Positions 51,572 through 61,427 of a stretch of DNA of 64,000 nucleotides are shown here, in pieces (position 1 is the stretch's first letter; each line of letters begins with the position of its first letter). This DNA comes from Burkholderiales bacterium (GTDB lineage Bacteria; Pseudomonadota; Gammaproteobacteria; Burkholderiales; SG8-41), in the NCBI GenBank assembly GCA_020854035.1, contig JADZGE010000078.1, forward strand, positions 26,767 to 90,766, read 5' to 3'. The position numbers and the translations under genes were made by a program. Under the pieces are notes generated by a model, which saw nothing but the letters and a program-made list of their open reading frames with translations, had not been told where the DNA came from and did no database searches.

Positions 51572-52497
51572 GCGACGGCGCGCATGCGGCCGTACTGGCA
51601 AGGGAGGCGGTGGAGGGATTGAAGGTGCGCGGCGGCGGGATCTACGTCGACTGCACGTTCGGCCGGGGCGGACACAGCCGGTTGATCCTCGCGCGGCTCG
51701 CGCCGGCGGGGCGGTTGCTCGCGATCGACCGGGACGCGGCCGCGGTGGCGGCGGGAGGGAAGATCAATGACGCGCGGTTCTCGATCGTGCACGGACGCTT
51801 CAGCCGGCTCGCCGGCATCGCGGCGGCGGCCGGCATCGGCGCGGCCGACGGGATCCTCATGGATCTCGGGGTCTCCTCCCCGCAGCTCGACGAGCCCGCG
51901 CGCGGCTTCAGCTTCCGCCACGACGCGCCGCTCGACATGCGCATGGACGCCGGCGCCGGGCCGACGGCCGCCGATTGGCTCGGGCAGGCGAGCCTGCAGG
52001 AACTCCGGGAGGTGATACGCGGCTATGGCGAAGAACGGTTTGCTAAACAGATTGCAGCAGCGATTGTTGCGGCTCGAGCGCGGGGACCTCTACGCACCAC
52101 ACGACAACTTGCCGCGCTCGTGGCAGCGGCCGTTCCTGCGCGGGAGCCCCACCAGGATCCGGCGACGCGCACGTTTCAAGCTCTACGGATTCACGTCAAT
52201 CAGGAGCTTGAGGAATTGTCGCTAGCGCTGCCCCAGTGCACGGCGCTCCTGCGCCCGGGCGGGCGCCTGGTGGTGATCAGCTTTCACTCGCTCGAGGACC
52301 GCATCGTCAAGCGCTTCCTGAGGGGTGAGGCGCGTCCCGACCGGCTGCCGGAACGGCTGCCGGTGCGGGCCGCGGAGATCGCGCGCCCGCGCCTTGCGCT
52401 CGTCGGGCGGGCGCTGCGGCCGGCGGCCGCGGAGATCGCCGCCAACCCCCGCGCGCGCAGCGCCGTGATGCGCATCGCGGAGAAGCTCGCCGCATGA
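51568..52497 (+). CDS. rsmH: 16S rRNA (cytosine1402-N4)-methyltransferase
   Basis: A 309-residue methyltransferase modifying the base of C1402, the partner of Rsm[17 protein letters not shown] is the S-adenosylmethionine motif; [35 protein letters not shown] and [15 protein letters not shown] are the family signatures. The GTG at 51568 overlaps the mraZ stop (GTGA), with GGAGGG about ten bases upstream. Codons at about 52024-52235 end in A or T far more often than elsewhere in the gene, although the protein sequence there is normal. Confidence 0.94.
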   Translation: MSDGAHAAVLAREAVEGLKVRGGGIYVDCTFGRGGHSRLILARLAPAGRLLAIDRDAAAVAAGGKINDARFSIVHGRFSRLAGIAAAAGIGAADGILMDLGVSSPQLDEPARGFSFRHDAPLDMRMDAGAGPTAADWLGQASLQELREVIRGYGEERFAKQIAAAIVAARARGPLRTTRQLAALVAAAVPAREPHQDPATRTFQALRIHVNQELEELSLALPQCTALLRPGGRLVVISFHSLEDRIVKRFLRGEARPDRLPERLPVRAAEIARPRLALVGRALRPAAAEIAANPRARSAVMRIAEKLAA

Positions 52498-52778
52498 TCG
52501 CGCGCCTCGCTCTCGTCCTGCTCGCCGTGCTGATCGCGTGCGCGCTAGCGCTCGTTACTTCCCAGCACCGCGCGCGCAAGAACTACGTCGAGCTGCAGCG
52601 CGAGCAGGACCTCGCAAAGCAGCTCGAGATCGAGTGGGGACAACTGCGCCTGGAGCAGGGGACGTGGTCCACCCATGCCCGCGTGGAAAAAATCGCCACG
52701 GGATCGCTCGGCATGCGGGTGCCGCCCGCGGCGCGGGTGCAGATGGTGCCGCCCGGCGTGGCGGGAGAGCGGCCGTGA
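52494..52778 (+). CDS. ftsL: Cell division protein FtsL
   Basis: A 94-residue single-span division protein. The membrane segment [19 protein letters not shown] is followed by a coiled-coil periplasmic region ([20 protein letters not shown]). FtsL joins FtsB and FtsQ and activates FtsWI in the septum. Its ATG overlaps the rsmH stop by four bases, and its TGA overlaps the ftsI start. Identification rests on position and architecture as well as sequence, since FtsL is poorly conserved. Confidence 0.9.
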   Translation: MIARLALVLLAVLIACALALVTSQHRARKNYVELQREQDLAKQLEIEWGQLRLEQGTWSTHARVEKIATGSLGMRVPPAARVQMVPPGVAGERP

Positions 52779-54508
52779 AGCGCGCCGCGGGCGCCGAGCC
52801 GGCCGCGCGGCTCCCGGGCTGGCGCTCGCGCCTGCTGCTGCTCGTCATGCTCGGCACGCTTGCCGTGCTGGTGGGGCGCGTGTTCTACCTGCAAGGGCTC
52901 GACAACCACTTCCTCCGGCAGAAGGGCGAGTCGCGCTACATGCGGGTCGTCGAGGTGAGCGCGAACCGCGGCATGATCCGCGACCGAAACAACGAGCCGC
53001 TCGCGATCTCGACGCCCGTGGAGTCGGTCGCGGCGAGCCCGGCCGACCTGTCGGCCCAGCCCGCCGATCTCACCCGCCTCGCGCAACTGCTGGAGATGGA
53101 TACGGGCGAGCTTTCGCGGAGGATTTCCGATTCGCGCCGCGAGTTCGTCTACCTCAAGCGGCAGCTCCCGCCCGAGGACGCGGCTCGGGTCGCGGCCCTG
53201 CGCATTCCGGGCGTATTCCTGCAGCGGGAGTACCGCCGCTATTATCCGGCGGGCGAAGTGACCGCTCACCTCATCGGCTTTACCGACGTGGACGGGCGCG
53301 GGCAGGAGGCGATGGAGCTCGCTTTCGAGAAAGAGCTCGCCGGCACCACCGGCAGCCGCCGCGTCATCAAGGACCGGCGCGGCAGCATCGTCGAGGACGT
53401 GGAGAGCATACGTACGCCGCAGGACGGGCGCACGATCACGCTTTCGATCGACGCCCGCGTGCAATACCTCGCGTTCCGGGAACTGAAGGACGCGGTGCAG
53501 GCCCAGCGCGCGCGCGCCGGCGGGGTGGTCGTGCTCGACGTCGCCACCGGCGAAGTGCTGGCGATGTCGAACCTGCCCGCCTTCAACCCGAACAACCGCG
53601 GCAAGGTCGAACCGGCCCGCACGCGTAACCGCGCGGTGACCGACCTCTTCGAGCCCGGGTCCACGCTGAAACCCTTCACCGCGGCCGCCGCGCTCGAAGC
53701 CGGCACGGTGCGACCGGACACCGTTATCCAGACCGCGCCCGGGGAACTCACCATCGGCACGCGCACCATCCACGACGCACACCCGCTCGGCGCGCTCACG
53801 GTCGCCCAGGTCATACAGAAATCCTCGAACGTCGGCGCCGCGAAGATCGCGCTCGGCTTGAAGCCGAAGACACTCTGGGAGCTGTTCGACCACGTCGGCT
53901 TCGGCGAGCCACCGCGGATCGGCTTCCCGGGAGAGGCGGGGGGCCGCCTGCGCGAGTACACGCGCTGGCGGCCGATCGAACAGGCCACGATGTCCTACGG
54001 CCACGGCATCTCGGTGTCGCTGCTGCAGCTCGCGCGCGCCTACCTCGTTTTCGCGACCGACGGCGAGCTCATGCCGGCGACGCTCACCCGTGTCGGGACG
54101 CCGCCGCCGCGGGTGAGGGTGATCTCGCCCGAGACGGCGCGCGCGGTGCGCCGGATGCTGGAGCTCGCCGTGGCGCCGGGAGGTACCGGACCCAGGGCCC
54201 AGGTCCCCGGTTACCGCGTCGCCGGCAAGACCGGCACCGCCCGCAAGCTCGAGGGCGGCGTCTACACGCAGAGAAAGTACGTCTCGACGTTCGTCGGTAT
54301 CGCACCCGCGAGCTCACCGCGCATTATCGTCGCGGTGCTGATCGACGAGCCGTCGGCGGGACAGTATTACGGCGGCGCCGTCGCCGCCCCGGTGTTCGCG
54401 CAGATCGCCGCCGGGACGCTGCGGATCCTGGGGGTGCCCCCAGACGCGCCGCGCGACAACGTCGTGCTGCCTCCGCCCGAGACGCCGGAGGTGCGCGAAG
54501 AAGCATGA
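52775..54508 (+). CDS. ftsI: Septal peptidoglycan transpeptidase FtsI (PBP3)
   Basis: A 577-residue class B penicillin-binding protein that crosslinks septal peptidoglycan with FtsW. The N-terminus has a membrane anchor (LLLLVMLGTLAVLVGRVFYL), then the pedestal domain with RGMIRDRNNEPLAIS. In the transpeptidase domain Ser296 of PGSTLKPF is the nucleophile, with KSSNVG and AGKTGTARK as second and third motifs. The GTG at 52775 overlaps the ftsL stop. It is followed by murE after 37 bases. Confidence 0.95.
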   Translation: MKRAAGAEPAARLPGWRSRLLLLVMLGTLAVLVGRVFYLQGLDNHFLRQKGESRYMRVVEVSANRGMIRDRNNEPLAISTPVESVAASPADLSAQPADLTRLAQLLEMDTGELSRRISDSRREFVYLKRQLPPEDAARVAALRIPGVFLQREYRRYYPAGEVTAHLIGFTDVDGRGQEAMELAFEKELAGTTGSRRVIKDRRGSIVEDVESIRTPQDGRTITLSIDARVQYLAFRELKDAVQAQRARAGGVVVLDVATGEVLAMSNLPAFNPNNRGKVEPARTRNRAVTDLFEPGSTLKPFTAAAALEAGTVRPDTVIQTAPGELTIGTRTIHDAHPLGALTVAQVIQKSSNVGAAKIALGLKPKTLWELFDHVGFGEPPRIGFPGEAGGRLREYTRWRPIEQATMSYGHGISVSLLQLARAYLVFATDGELMPATLTRVGTPPPRVRVISPETARAVRRMLELAVAPGGTGPRAQVPGYRVAGKTGTARKLEGGVYTQRKYVSTFVGIAPASSPRIIVAVLIDEPSAGQYYGGAVAAPVFAQIAAGTLRILGVPPDAPRDNVVLPPPETPEVREEA

Positions 54509-54545
54509 GCGCGGGGACACGGATCGAGGTGCGGCGCGCGGCGCC

Positions 54546-56033
54546 ATGAGCATCGATTGGAGAGCGGTGGAAGCGCTGGGCGTGCGGCGACTCGTGAACG
54601 ACAGCCGCCGCGTGCGCGCCGGCGACACTTTCCTCGCGTGGCCCGGCGCAGCCGGCGACGGGCGCGATCACATCGCCTCCGCGATCGCGGCCGGCGCGGC
54701 GAGCGTCCTGTGGGAGGCGCGCGGATTCCGCTGGCGGCCCGAGTGGCGCGTGGCGAATCTCGGCATCGCGAATCTGCGCCGCCACGCGGGCGAGATCGCG
54801 CGCCGCCTCGCGGGCAATCCCTCCGGCCGCCTCTGGATGATTGGCGTCACCGGCACCAACGGCAAGACCACGTGCAGCCAGTGGATCGCGCAGGCGCTCG
54901 CGCACGGCGCGCGCCCCTGCGCCGTCATCGGCACGCTCGGCTACGGCATGCGCCGGCCCCTGCGCCCGCTCCTCAACACCACGCCGGACGCGCTGTGGCT
55001 GCACGCCGAACTCGCCGGGTTCGCCCGCCGCGGGGCGCGGGCCGTGGCGATGGAGGTGTCCTCCATCGGACTCGACCAGGACCGCGTGGCCGGCATCGAT
55101 TTCGACGTCGCGCTCTTCACCAATCTCTCGCGCGATCACCTCGAGTACCACCGTACGATGCGACGCTACCGGGAGGCGAAGGCGCGCCTGTTCGCGCTCG
55201 ACTCGCTCGGCGCCGCGGTGATCAACCTCGACGATGTGTTCGGGCGCGAGCTCGCCCGCCGGTCGCGGCGCCCGGGGCTGCAGGTGATCGGCTACGGTTT
55301 CGGCGCGCGGCGCGGCGCGTTCCCCGTCCGGGTGACGGGGCGCGATCTCGTCGCCGGTCCAGACGGCGTGCGCTTCACCGTGCACTCGCCGTGGGGCGCC
55401 GCGCGCGTCGCGAATCCGGCGCTCGGGCGGCACAACGCGTCCAACCTCCTCGCCACTCTCGCGGTGCTGCTCGCGAGCGGGGTCGCGCTGCGGCGCGCGG
55501 TCGCGGCGCTGGGGGCGATCGAGCCCGTGCCCGGCCGCATGGAGCGCGCGGGCGGCGGCGCCCAGCCGCTCGTGGTGGTCGATTACGCCCATTCCCCGGA
55601 TGCGCTCGAGCACGCGCTGCGGGCATTGCGGGAGATCACGGGCCGCGGTTCACGGCCGAGGGGCGGCGGCCCGAGGTTGACCTGCGTCTTCGGCTGCGGC
55701 GGCGAGCGGGACCGGGGCAAGCGCCCGCAGATGGGCAGACTCGCGGCCCGCCTCGCGGACCGCGTGGTCGTCACTTCGGACAACCCGCGCGCCGAGGACC
55801 CGCTCCGCATCATCGACGACATCCTCTCGGGGGTGCCGCGCGGCGGCGGGGAGCTCGCGGTCATTCCCGACCGGAAGAGCGCGGTCCGCTACGCGGTTGG
55901 CGCCGCCCGCCGCGGCGACGTGGTGCTGCTCGCGGGCAAGGGCCACGAGCGCTACCAGCTGGTGGCGGGCGCGCGCCGCCCGCACAGCGACCTTGCCGAG
56001 GCGCGGCGCGCCCTGCGGGAGGCACGGGGATGA
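54546..56033 (+). CDS. murE: UDP-MurNAc-L-Ala-D-Glu--meso-diaminopimelate ligase
   Basis: A 495-residue Mur ligase adding the third residue of the peptidoglycan stem peptide. ATP binding is GVTGTNGKTTCSQW near residue 100. DNPRAEDP in the C-terminal domain contains the DNPR motif that selects meso-diaminopimelate over lysine. EVSSIGLDQDRVAGIDF and FTNLSRDHLEYH are conserved middle segments. Start at ATG 54546 has only a distant GAGGTG. The stop overlaps the murF start. Confidence 0.95.
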   Translation: MSIDWRAVEALGVRRLVNDSRRVRAGDTFLAWPGAAGDGRDHIASAIAAGAASVLWEARGFRWRPEWRVANLGIANLRRHAGEIARRLAGNPSGRLWMIGVTGTNGKTTCSQWIAQALAHGARPCAVIGTLGYGMRRPLRPLLNTTPDALWLHAELAGFARRGARAVAMEVSSIGLDQDRVAGIDFDVALFTNLSRDHLEYHRTMRRYREAKARLFALDSLGAAVINLDDVFGRELARRSRRPGLQVIGYGFGARRGAFPVRVTGRDLVAGPDGVRFTVHSPWGAARVANPALGRHNASNLLATLAVLLASGVALRRAVAALGAIEPVPGRMERAGGGAQPLVVVDYAHSPDALEHALRALREITGRGSRPRGGGPRLTCVFGCGGERDRGKRPQMGRLAARLADRVVVTSDNPRAEDPLRIIDDILSGVPRGGGELAVIPDRKSAVRYAVGAARRGDVVLLAGKGHERYQLVAGARRPHSDLAEARRALREARG

Positions 56034-57454
56034 TGCGGCTCTCCGGGGCGGCGCGGTTGACCGGGGGCGAGCTGATCGGCGCCGACGCCGAGTTCGGCGC
56101 GGTCGGCACCGACACGCGCACGCTGCCCGGGCGCGCTCTCTTCGTCGCGCTGAAGGGCGAGCGCTTCGACGGGCGCGAATTTCTCGCGCAGGCGGCGGCG
56201 CGCGGGGCCGCGGGCGCGCTCGTCGAAGCGGAACCGCCCACCGCGAGCGCCGCCGCCGCGGCGCCCCTGCCGCTGATCGTGGTGCCCGACTCCCGTCTCG
56301 CGCTCGGCCGGCTCGCCGCGGGCTGGCGGGACCGGTTCGACGTGTCGCTCGTCGCGGTGACCGGCAGCAACGGCAAGACGACGGTGAAGGAGATGCTCAC
56401 CTCCATCCTGCGGGCCGCCCTCGACGAGGATGCGGGCGCCGCCCCGGGGACCCGGGTGCTCGCGACGCGCGGCAATCTCAACAACGACATCGGCGTCCCG
56501 CTCACGCTGCTGGAGCTGCGCTCCGGCCACCGCTGCGCGGTGATCGAGATGGGGATGAATCACGCGGGGGAGCTCACCTGCCTCGTGAGGATCGCCCGCC
56601 CGACGGTCGCGCTCGTCACCAACGCGGGCATGGCGCACCGCGAGTACTTCGACTCGGAGGAGGCGATCGCGCGCGCCAAGGGCGAGGTCTTCGCGGCGCT
56701 CGCCGCCGACGGCACCGCGGTCATCAACGCCGACGACCGTTTCGCGCCGCTGTGGCGGGAACTCGCGGCCGGGCGCAGGCGGGTGGAGTTCGGGCTCGAG
56801 CAGCCCGCCGCCGTCTCCGCCTCCTACGAGCTCCACCCGTTCGAGAGCGAGATCGTGCTGAAGACCCCGCGCGGGGAGGCGAGCGTGACGCTGCCGGCGC
56901 CCGGGCGGCACAACGTCCTGAACGCGCTGGCGGCGAGCGCCGCGGCGCTCGCGCTGGAAGTGCGGGTGGGCGACATCGGCCGCGGTCTCGCGCGCTTCGG
57001 CGGCGTGAAGGGCCGCATGCAGCGCATCGCGGCGCGAGCGGGCGCGCTGCTCGTCGACGACACCTACAACGCGAACCCCGACTCGGCGGCCGCTGCGATC
57101 GACGCGCTCGCGCGCATGCCCGGGGCGAAGCTCCTGGTGCTGGGCGACATGGGCGAGCTCGGGCCGGGCGCCGGGGCGCTGCACGCGGCGACGGGCGCAC
57201 GCGCGCGGGATGCCGGTATCGACGCGCTCTACTGCCTGGGCGCGCAGTCGCGCGAAGCGGCGGCGGCGTTCGGGCCCGGCGCGCGCCACTTCGAGGAAAT
57301 CGGCGCGCTGCTCGCAGCCGTCGGGGGGGCGCTGGCGCCCGGGGTGACCGTGCTGGTCAAGGGCTCCCGCTTCATGAGGATGGAGCGCGTCGTCGAGGCC
57401 CTGCGCGCCGCACGGGAGGAGGCCGGCGGGAGCAACGAGGAGGCGAGGCCGTGA
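56030..57454 (+). CDS. murF: UDP-MurNAc-tripeptide--D-Ala-D-Ala ligase
   Basis: A 474-residue Mur ligase that adds D-alanyl-D-alanine to the stem peptide. Segments: [20 protein letters not shown] in the N-terminal domain, [14 protein letters not shown] for [22 protein letters not shown], and [18 protein letters not shown] in the C-terminal domain. The first of two tandem ATG codons overlaps the murE TGA. A seven-G run lies near 57325 inside the gene. Confidence 0.95.
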   Translation: MMRLSGAARLTGGELIGADAEFGAVGTDTRTLPGRALFVALKGERFDGREFLAQAAARGAAGALVEAEPPTASAAAAAPLPLIVVPDSRLALGRLAAGWRDRFDVSLVAVTGSNGKTTVKEMLTSILRAALDEDAGAAPGTRVLATRGNLNNDIGVPLTLLELRSGHRCAVIEMGMNHAGELTCLVRIARPTVALVTNAGMAHREYFDSEEAIARAKGEVFAALAADGTAVINADDRFAPLWRELAAGRRRVEFGLEQPAAVSASYELHPFESEIVLKTPRGEASVTLPAPGRHNVLNALAASAAALALEVRVGDIGRGLARFGGVKGRMQRIAARAGALLVDDTYNANPDSAAAAIDALARMPGAKLLVLGDMGELGPGAGALHAATGARARDAGIDALYCLGAQSREAAAAFGPGARHFEEIGALLAAVGGALAPGVTVLVKGSRFMRMERVVEALRAAREEAGGSNEEARP

Positions 57455-57518
57455 CGCGGCGCCGCCCGGGGCGGTCATCCGCCGCCCGTCGACCGCCATG
57501 CGCGCCCGGGGGTCGAGC

Positions 57519-58604
57519 GTGCTGCTAGAGCTCGCCCAGCTCCTCGCGAAGGACGTCCGCGCGTTCAACGTGTTCGGCTACATCACGTTGCGTGCGGTGC
57601 TCGCCTGCCTGACGGCGCTCGTCATCTCGTTCGTCGTCGGGCCGGCGATGATCCGGCGGCTGACGGCGTACAAGATCGGCCAGTCGGTGCGCGACGACGG
57701 TCCGCAATCGCACCTCGCGAAGGCCGGCACGCCGACCATGGGCGGCGCGCTGATCCTGGTGTCGGTCACCATCACGGTGCTGCTGTGGGCCGACCCGCGC
57801 AACCGCTTCGTGTGGATCGTGATGGCGGTGATGATCGCGTTCGGCACGATCGGCTGGATCGACGACTACCGCAAGGTCGTGCGGCGCAATGCCAGGGGAC
57901 TCTCGGCGCGCGCCAAGTTCTTCTGGCAGTCGGTGGCGGGTGTCGCGGCCGCCGGCCTGATCGCGTTCACCACGAATCTCCCGGCGCAGACCGAGTTCAT
58001 CGTGCCCTTTTTCAAGCAGGTCGCCTACCCGCTCGGCGCCGTGGGCTTCATCGTGACGACCTACTTCGTCATCGTCGGCACGAGCAACGCGGTCAACCTG
58101 ACCGACGGCCTGGACGGCCTCGCGATCCTGCCGACGGTGATGATCTCGAGCGCGCTCGGCGTGTTCGCCTACGTCGCCGGCAACGCCGTGTTCTCGAAGT
58201 ACCTCGGCTTCCCCTACATTCCCGGCGCCGGCGAGCTGACGATCATCTGCGGCGCCATGGCGGGCGCCGGCCTCGCGTTCCTCTGGTTCAACGCCTACCC
58301 CGCGGAGGTTTTCATGGGGGACGTGGGCGCGCTCGCGCTCGGCGCCGCGCTCGGCACGATCGCCGTCGTCGTCCGCCAGGAGATCGTCCTCTTCGTGATG
58401 GGCGGGGTATTCGTGGTCGAGACGCTCTCCGTGATGCTGCAGGTCGCCTCGTTCAAGCTGACGGGCAAGCGCATCTTCCGCATGGCGCCGCTGCACCATC
58501 ACTACGAACTGAAGGGCTGGAAGGAGAACCAGGTCGTCGTTCGCTTCTGGATCGTGACGATGATGCTGGTGCTGGTGGGGCTGTCGACGTTGAAGCTGCG
58601 ATGA
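57519..58604 (+). CDS. mraY: Phospho-MurNAc-pentapeptide transferase MraY
   Basis: A 361-residue membrane enzyme making lipid I, with about ten membrane segments. [48 protein letters not shown] and [12 protein letters not shown] are the catalytic and family motifs, the aspartates of the second and third being essential for magnesium. The GTG at 57519 gives [20 protein letters not shown] as N-terminus and exactly the usual family length; the ATG at 57498 would add seven residues. A family C repeat follows the stop. Confidence 0.94.
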   Translation: MLLELAQLLAKDVRAFNVFGYITLRAVLACLTALVISFVVGPAMIRRLTAYKIGQSVRDDGPQSHLAKAGTPTMGGALILVSVTITVLLWADPRNRFVWIVMAVMIAFGTIGWIDDYRKVVRRNARGLSARAKFFWQSVAGVAAAGLIAFTTNLPAQTEFIVPFFKQVAYPLGAVGFIVTTYFVIVGTSNAVNLTDGLDGLAILPTVMISSALGVFAYVAGNAVFSKYLGFPYIPGAGELTIICGAMAGAGLAFLWFNAYPAEVFMGDVGALALGAALGTIAVVVRQEIVLFVMGGVFVVETLSVMLQVASFKLTGKRIFRMAPLHHHYELKGWKENQVVVRFWIVTMMLVLVGLSTLKLR

Positions 58605-58614
58605 GATGCAGATT

Positions 58615-58682
58615 GAACCGCGGGGACGCAAAGACGCGCAAGCCCGGCCGGAGCATCTCCGCGCCTGCGCGCCTCTTCGGTT
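58615..58682. repeat. Inverted repeat (family C) in the mraY-murD spacer
   Basis: GAACCGCGGGGACGCAAAGA (from 58615) pairs imperfectly with GCGCGCCTCTTCGGTT ending at 58682. The right arm ends 12 bases before the TTG start of murD and its last T begins an in-frame TAG. Confidence 0.6.
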
Positions 58683-58693
58683 AGGGTCGTCGC

Positions 58694-60142
58694 TTGGCGC
58701 CGGAGCTGGCGGGCAGAAAGGTGGTCGTGCTCGGACTCGGTGACACGGGGCTCTCGATGACGCGCTGGCTCGCGCGCCGCGGCGCGCTCGTTCGCGTCGC
58801 CGACACGCGCGCGGCCCCGCCGCACGCCGCGCTGCTGGCGCGGGAACTGCCGCGGGTGCCCGTGGCGCGCGGCGCCTTCACCGACGAGACGCTGCGCGGG
58901 GCCGAGCTCATCGCCATCAGCCCGGGAGTGGACCGGCGCGAGGAGCCCATCGCACGCGCCATCGCCGCCGGCGTGCCGGTGGCGGGCGACGTCGAGCTCT
59001 TTGCGCGCGTGCTGGGCGCGAGCCGCGAGCCGCCGGCCGCCGGCGGCCGGCCGTCACTTGCCGGCGAGCGGCCCGTGATGCCGGCGCCGAAGGTCGTTGC
59101 CGTGACGGGCACCAACGGCAAGAGCACGGTCACCGCGATGGCGGGCGCGATGTGCCGCGGCGCGGGACTCGAAACCGTCGTCGCGGGCAATATCGGCGTG
59201 CCGGTCCTCGATGCGCTCGCCGCCATCGAGGACGGCGCCCCGGCGCCGCGGGTGTTCGTGCTCGAGCTCTCCAGCTTCCAGCTCGAGAGCACGGCGTCCC
59301 TCGTGGCCGACGCGGCGGCGATGCTGAACCTCTCCGAGGACCACCTCGACCGCTACGCGGGGCTCGCCGACTACGCCGCGGCGAAGGAGCGGGTGTTCCG
59401 GGGCGGGGGCGCGCAGGTGCTCGCACGCGCGGACCGCTGGAGCATGGAAATGGCGCGGCGCGGGCGCACCGTGCTCACCTTCGGGGCCGACGCGCCCGTC
59501 ACCGGGTTCGAGTGGGGCATCGGCGGCACCGGCGGCTCGGCGGTGCTGCGGCACGGCGAACGCGAGCTCCTGCCGCTCGACGCGCTCCCGGTGGCGGGGC
59601 TGCACAACGCCTGCAACGCGCTGGCGGCGCACGCGCTCGTCCATGCGATCGGCGTGCCCGAGAGCGCCGCGAGCGCGGCGCTCCGCGGTTTCGCGGGGTT
59701 GCCGCACCGCCTGCAGCGAGTGGCGCTCGTCGATGGCGTCACCTGGTACGACGATTCGAAGGGCACCAACGTGGGGGCGACCGTCGCCGCGCTCTCCGGC
59801 ATGCGCGAGCCCGTGGTGCTGATCGCGGGAGGCGAAGGCAAGGGGCAGGATTTCGCGCCGCTCGCGCGGGCGGTCGCGGGGCGCGTGCGAGCGGCGGTGC
59901 TGATCGGGCGCGACGCAGGCGCGATCGAACGCGCGCTCGCCGGCGCCGGCGCGGGCATCGAGCGCGCCGGCACGATGGAAGAGGCCGTGGCGCGCGCGCG
60001 CACGCTCGCGCGCCCGGGCGACGCCGTGCTGCTCTCGCCCGCGTGCGCGAGCCTCGACATGTTCCGCAACTACGTCCATCGGGGCGAGGCGTTCGCGGCC
60101 GCGGTGCGCGCGCTCGGCGGCGCGCCGCGGGAGCGCGGGTGA
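58694..60142 (+). CDS. murD: UDP-MurNAc-L-alanine--D-glutamate ligase
   Basis: A 482-residue Mur ligase adding D-glutamate to the stem peptide. VVVLGLGDTGLSMTRWL is the N-terminal UDP-binding fold, VVAVTGTNGKSTVTAM the ATP loop, and ELSSFQLESTASL, LNLSEDHLDRY and WYDDSKGTNVGAT are conserved. The start must be the TTG at 58694, because an in-frame TAG lies ten bases upstream. The neighbouring repeat appears to have replaced the original spacer, which may explain the poor start codon. Confidence 0.94.
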   Translation: MAPELAGRKVVVLGLGDTGLSMTRWLARRGALVRVADTRAAPPHAALLARELPRVPVARGAFTDETLRGAELIAISPGVDRREEPIARAIAAGVPVAGDVELFARVLGASREPPAAGGRPSLAGERPVMPAPKVVAVTGTNGKSTVTAMAGAMCRGAGLETVVAGNIGVPVLDALAAIEDGAPAPRVFVLELSSFQLESTASLVADAAAMLNLSEDHLDRYAGLADYAAAKERVFRGGGAQVLARADRWSMEMARRGRTVLTFGADAPVTGFEWGIGGTGGSAVLRHGERELLPLDALPVAGLHNACNALAAHALVHAIGVPESAASAALRGFAGLPHRLQRVALVDGVTWYDDSKGTNVGATVAALSGMREPVVLIAGGEGKGQDFAPLARAVAGRVRAAVLIGRDAGAIERALAGAGAGIERAGTMEEAVARARTLARPGDAVLLSPACASLDMFRNYVHRGEAFAAAVRALGGAPRERG

Positions 60143-60151
60143 AAGGCCGCC

Positions 60152-61312
60152 GTGTTCTTCACCGACGTCAAACCGCGCGCGCCGCTCGCCGAGTACGACC
60201 GGGGTCTTGCCTGGACCGCCCTCCTGCTGCTCGCGACCGGGCTGGTGATGGTCTACTCGGCCTCCATCGCGATCGCGGAGGGCAGCCGGGCGAGCGGCTA
60301 CCAGCCGGCCTACTTCCTGGTTCGGCACGCGGTCTTCGCCGCGCTGGGGATCGCGGCGGGCGCCCTCGCGTTCCAGGTCCCGATGCGCGCGTGGCAGCGC
60401 GCCGCGCCGTGGCTGTTCCTGCTCGGCGCGGGTGCGCTGGTGCTGGTGCTGCTGCCCGGCATCGGGCGCGAGGTGAACGGGAGCCGGCGCTGGCTCTCGC
60501 TACAGGTCGTGACGGTCCAGCCCTCCGAGTTCGTGAAGCTGCTCGTGGTGCTCTATGCCGCCGACTACACGGTGCGCAAGGCCGGCCACATGGCGAGCTT
60601 CCGCAGGGGCTTCCTGCCGATGTTCGTGGTGATGCTGGTGGTGGGCGCGCTGTTGCTCGCCGAGCCGGACTTCGGCGCGTTCGCGGTGATCGCGGTCATC
60701 GCCGCGGGCGTGCTCTTCCTCGGCGGCATGAACTGGCGGCTGTTCGCGGGCCTGATGGCGCTGCTCCTTGCCGGGTTCGTGCTGCTCATACTCGCGGCGC
60801 CCTACCGGCTGCAACGCGTGCTGGGATTCATGGACCCGTGGTCCGATCCCTACGGCAAGGGCTACCAGCTCTCGCACGCCCTGATCGCGTTCGGGCGCGG
60901 GGAGTGGCTCGGCGTGGGGCTCGGCGGCAGCGTGGAGAAACTCTTCTACCTGCCGGAGGCTCATACGGACTTCCTGCTCGCGGTGATCGCGGAGGAACTC
61001 GGTTTCGCCGGAGTCGTGGCGATCATCGTGGCCTTCGCGTGGATCGTGCTGCGTGCCTTCGCGATCGGCCGGCGCGCCGCGGCGCTCGAGCGGCCGTTCG
61101 CCGCGCTGGCCGCGCAGGGTATCGGGCTGTGGATCGGGGTGCAGGCGATCGTCAACGTCGGCGTCAACACGGGCATGCTGCCCACGAAAGGGCTCACGCT
61201 GCCGCTGGTCTCGTTCGGCGGGAGCGCGCTGGTCGCATCGTGCTGCGCGCTGGCGGTGCTCCTGCGCGTCGACTGGGAGAACCGGCAGCTCATGCGGGGC
61301 TTCACGGTATGA
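60152..61312 (+). CDS. ftsW: Septal peptidoglycan glycosyltransferase FtsW
   Basis: A 386-residue SEDS-family membrane polymerase that acts with FtsI at the septum. About ten membrane segments; [37 protein letters not shown] (with the catalytic-site aspartate), [17 protein letters not shown] and [20 protein letters not shown] are the SEDS signatures. The start is GTG 60152, nine bases after murD. A family C repeat lies between its stop and murG. Confidence 0.94.
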   Translation: MFFTDVKPRAPLAEYDRGLAWTALLLLATGLVMVYSASIAIAEGSRASGYQPAYFLVRHAVFAALGIAAGALAFQVPMRAWQRAAPWLFLLGAGALVLVLLPGIGREVNGSRRWLSLQVVTVQPSEFVKLLVVLYAADYTVRKAGHMASFRRGFLPMFVVMLVVGALLLAEPDFGAFAVIAVIAAGVLFLGGMNWRLFAGLMALLLAGFVLLILAAPYRLQRVLGFMDPWSDPYGKGYQLSHALIAFGRGEWLGVGLGGSVEKLFYLPEAHTDFLLAVIAEELGFAGVVAIIVAFAWIVLRAFAIGRRAAALERPFAALAAQGIGLWIGVQAIVNVGVNTGMLPTKGLTLPLVSFGGSALVASCCALAVLLRVDWENRQLMRGFTV

Positions 61313-61322
61313 CGACGAAGCA

Positions 61323-61410
61323 TTCACCGCGGAGGCGGAAAGACGCGGGGGATACCGACATGAGCAGGCCATGGACTTGCCGTCGCTCCGCGCCCCCGCG
61401 TCTCCGCGGC
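61323..61410. repeat. Inverted repeat (family C) in the ftsW-murG spacer
   Basis: TTCACCGCGGAGGCGGAAAG (from 61323) pairs with GCCCCCGCGTCTCCGCGGC ending at 61410. The right arm ends six bases before the GGAGGG ribosome binding site of murG, so folding could affect murG translation. Confidence 0.65.
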
Positions 61411-61427
61411 CGCCCGGAGGGCGCCGC

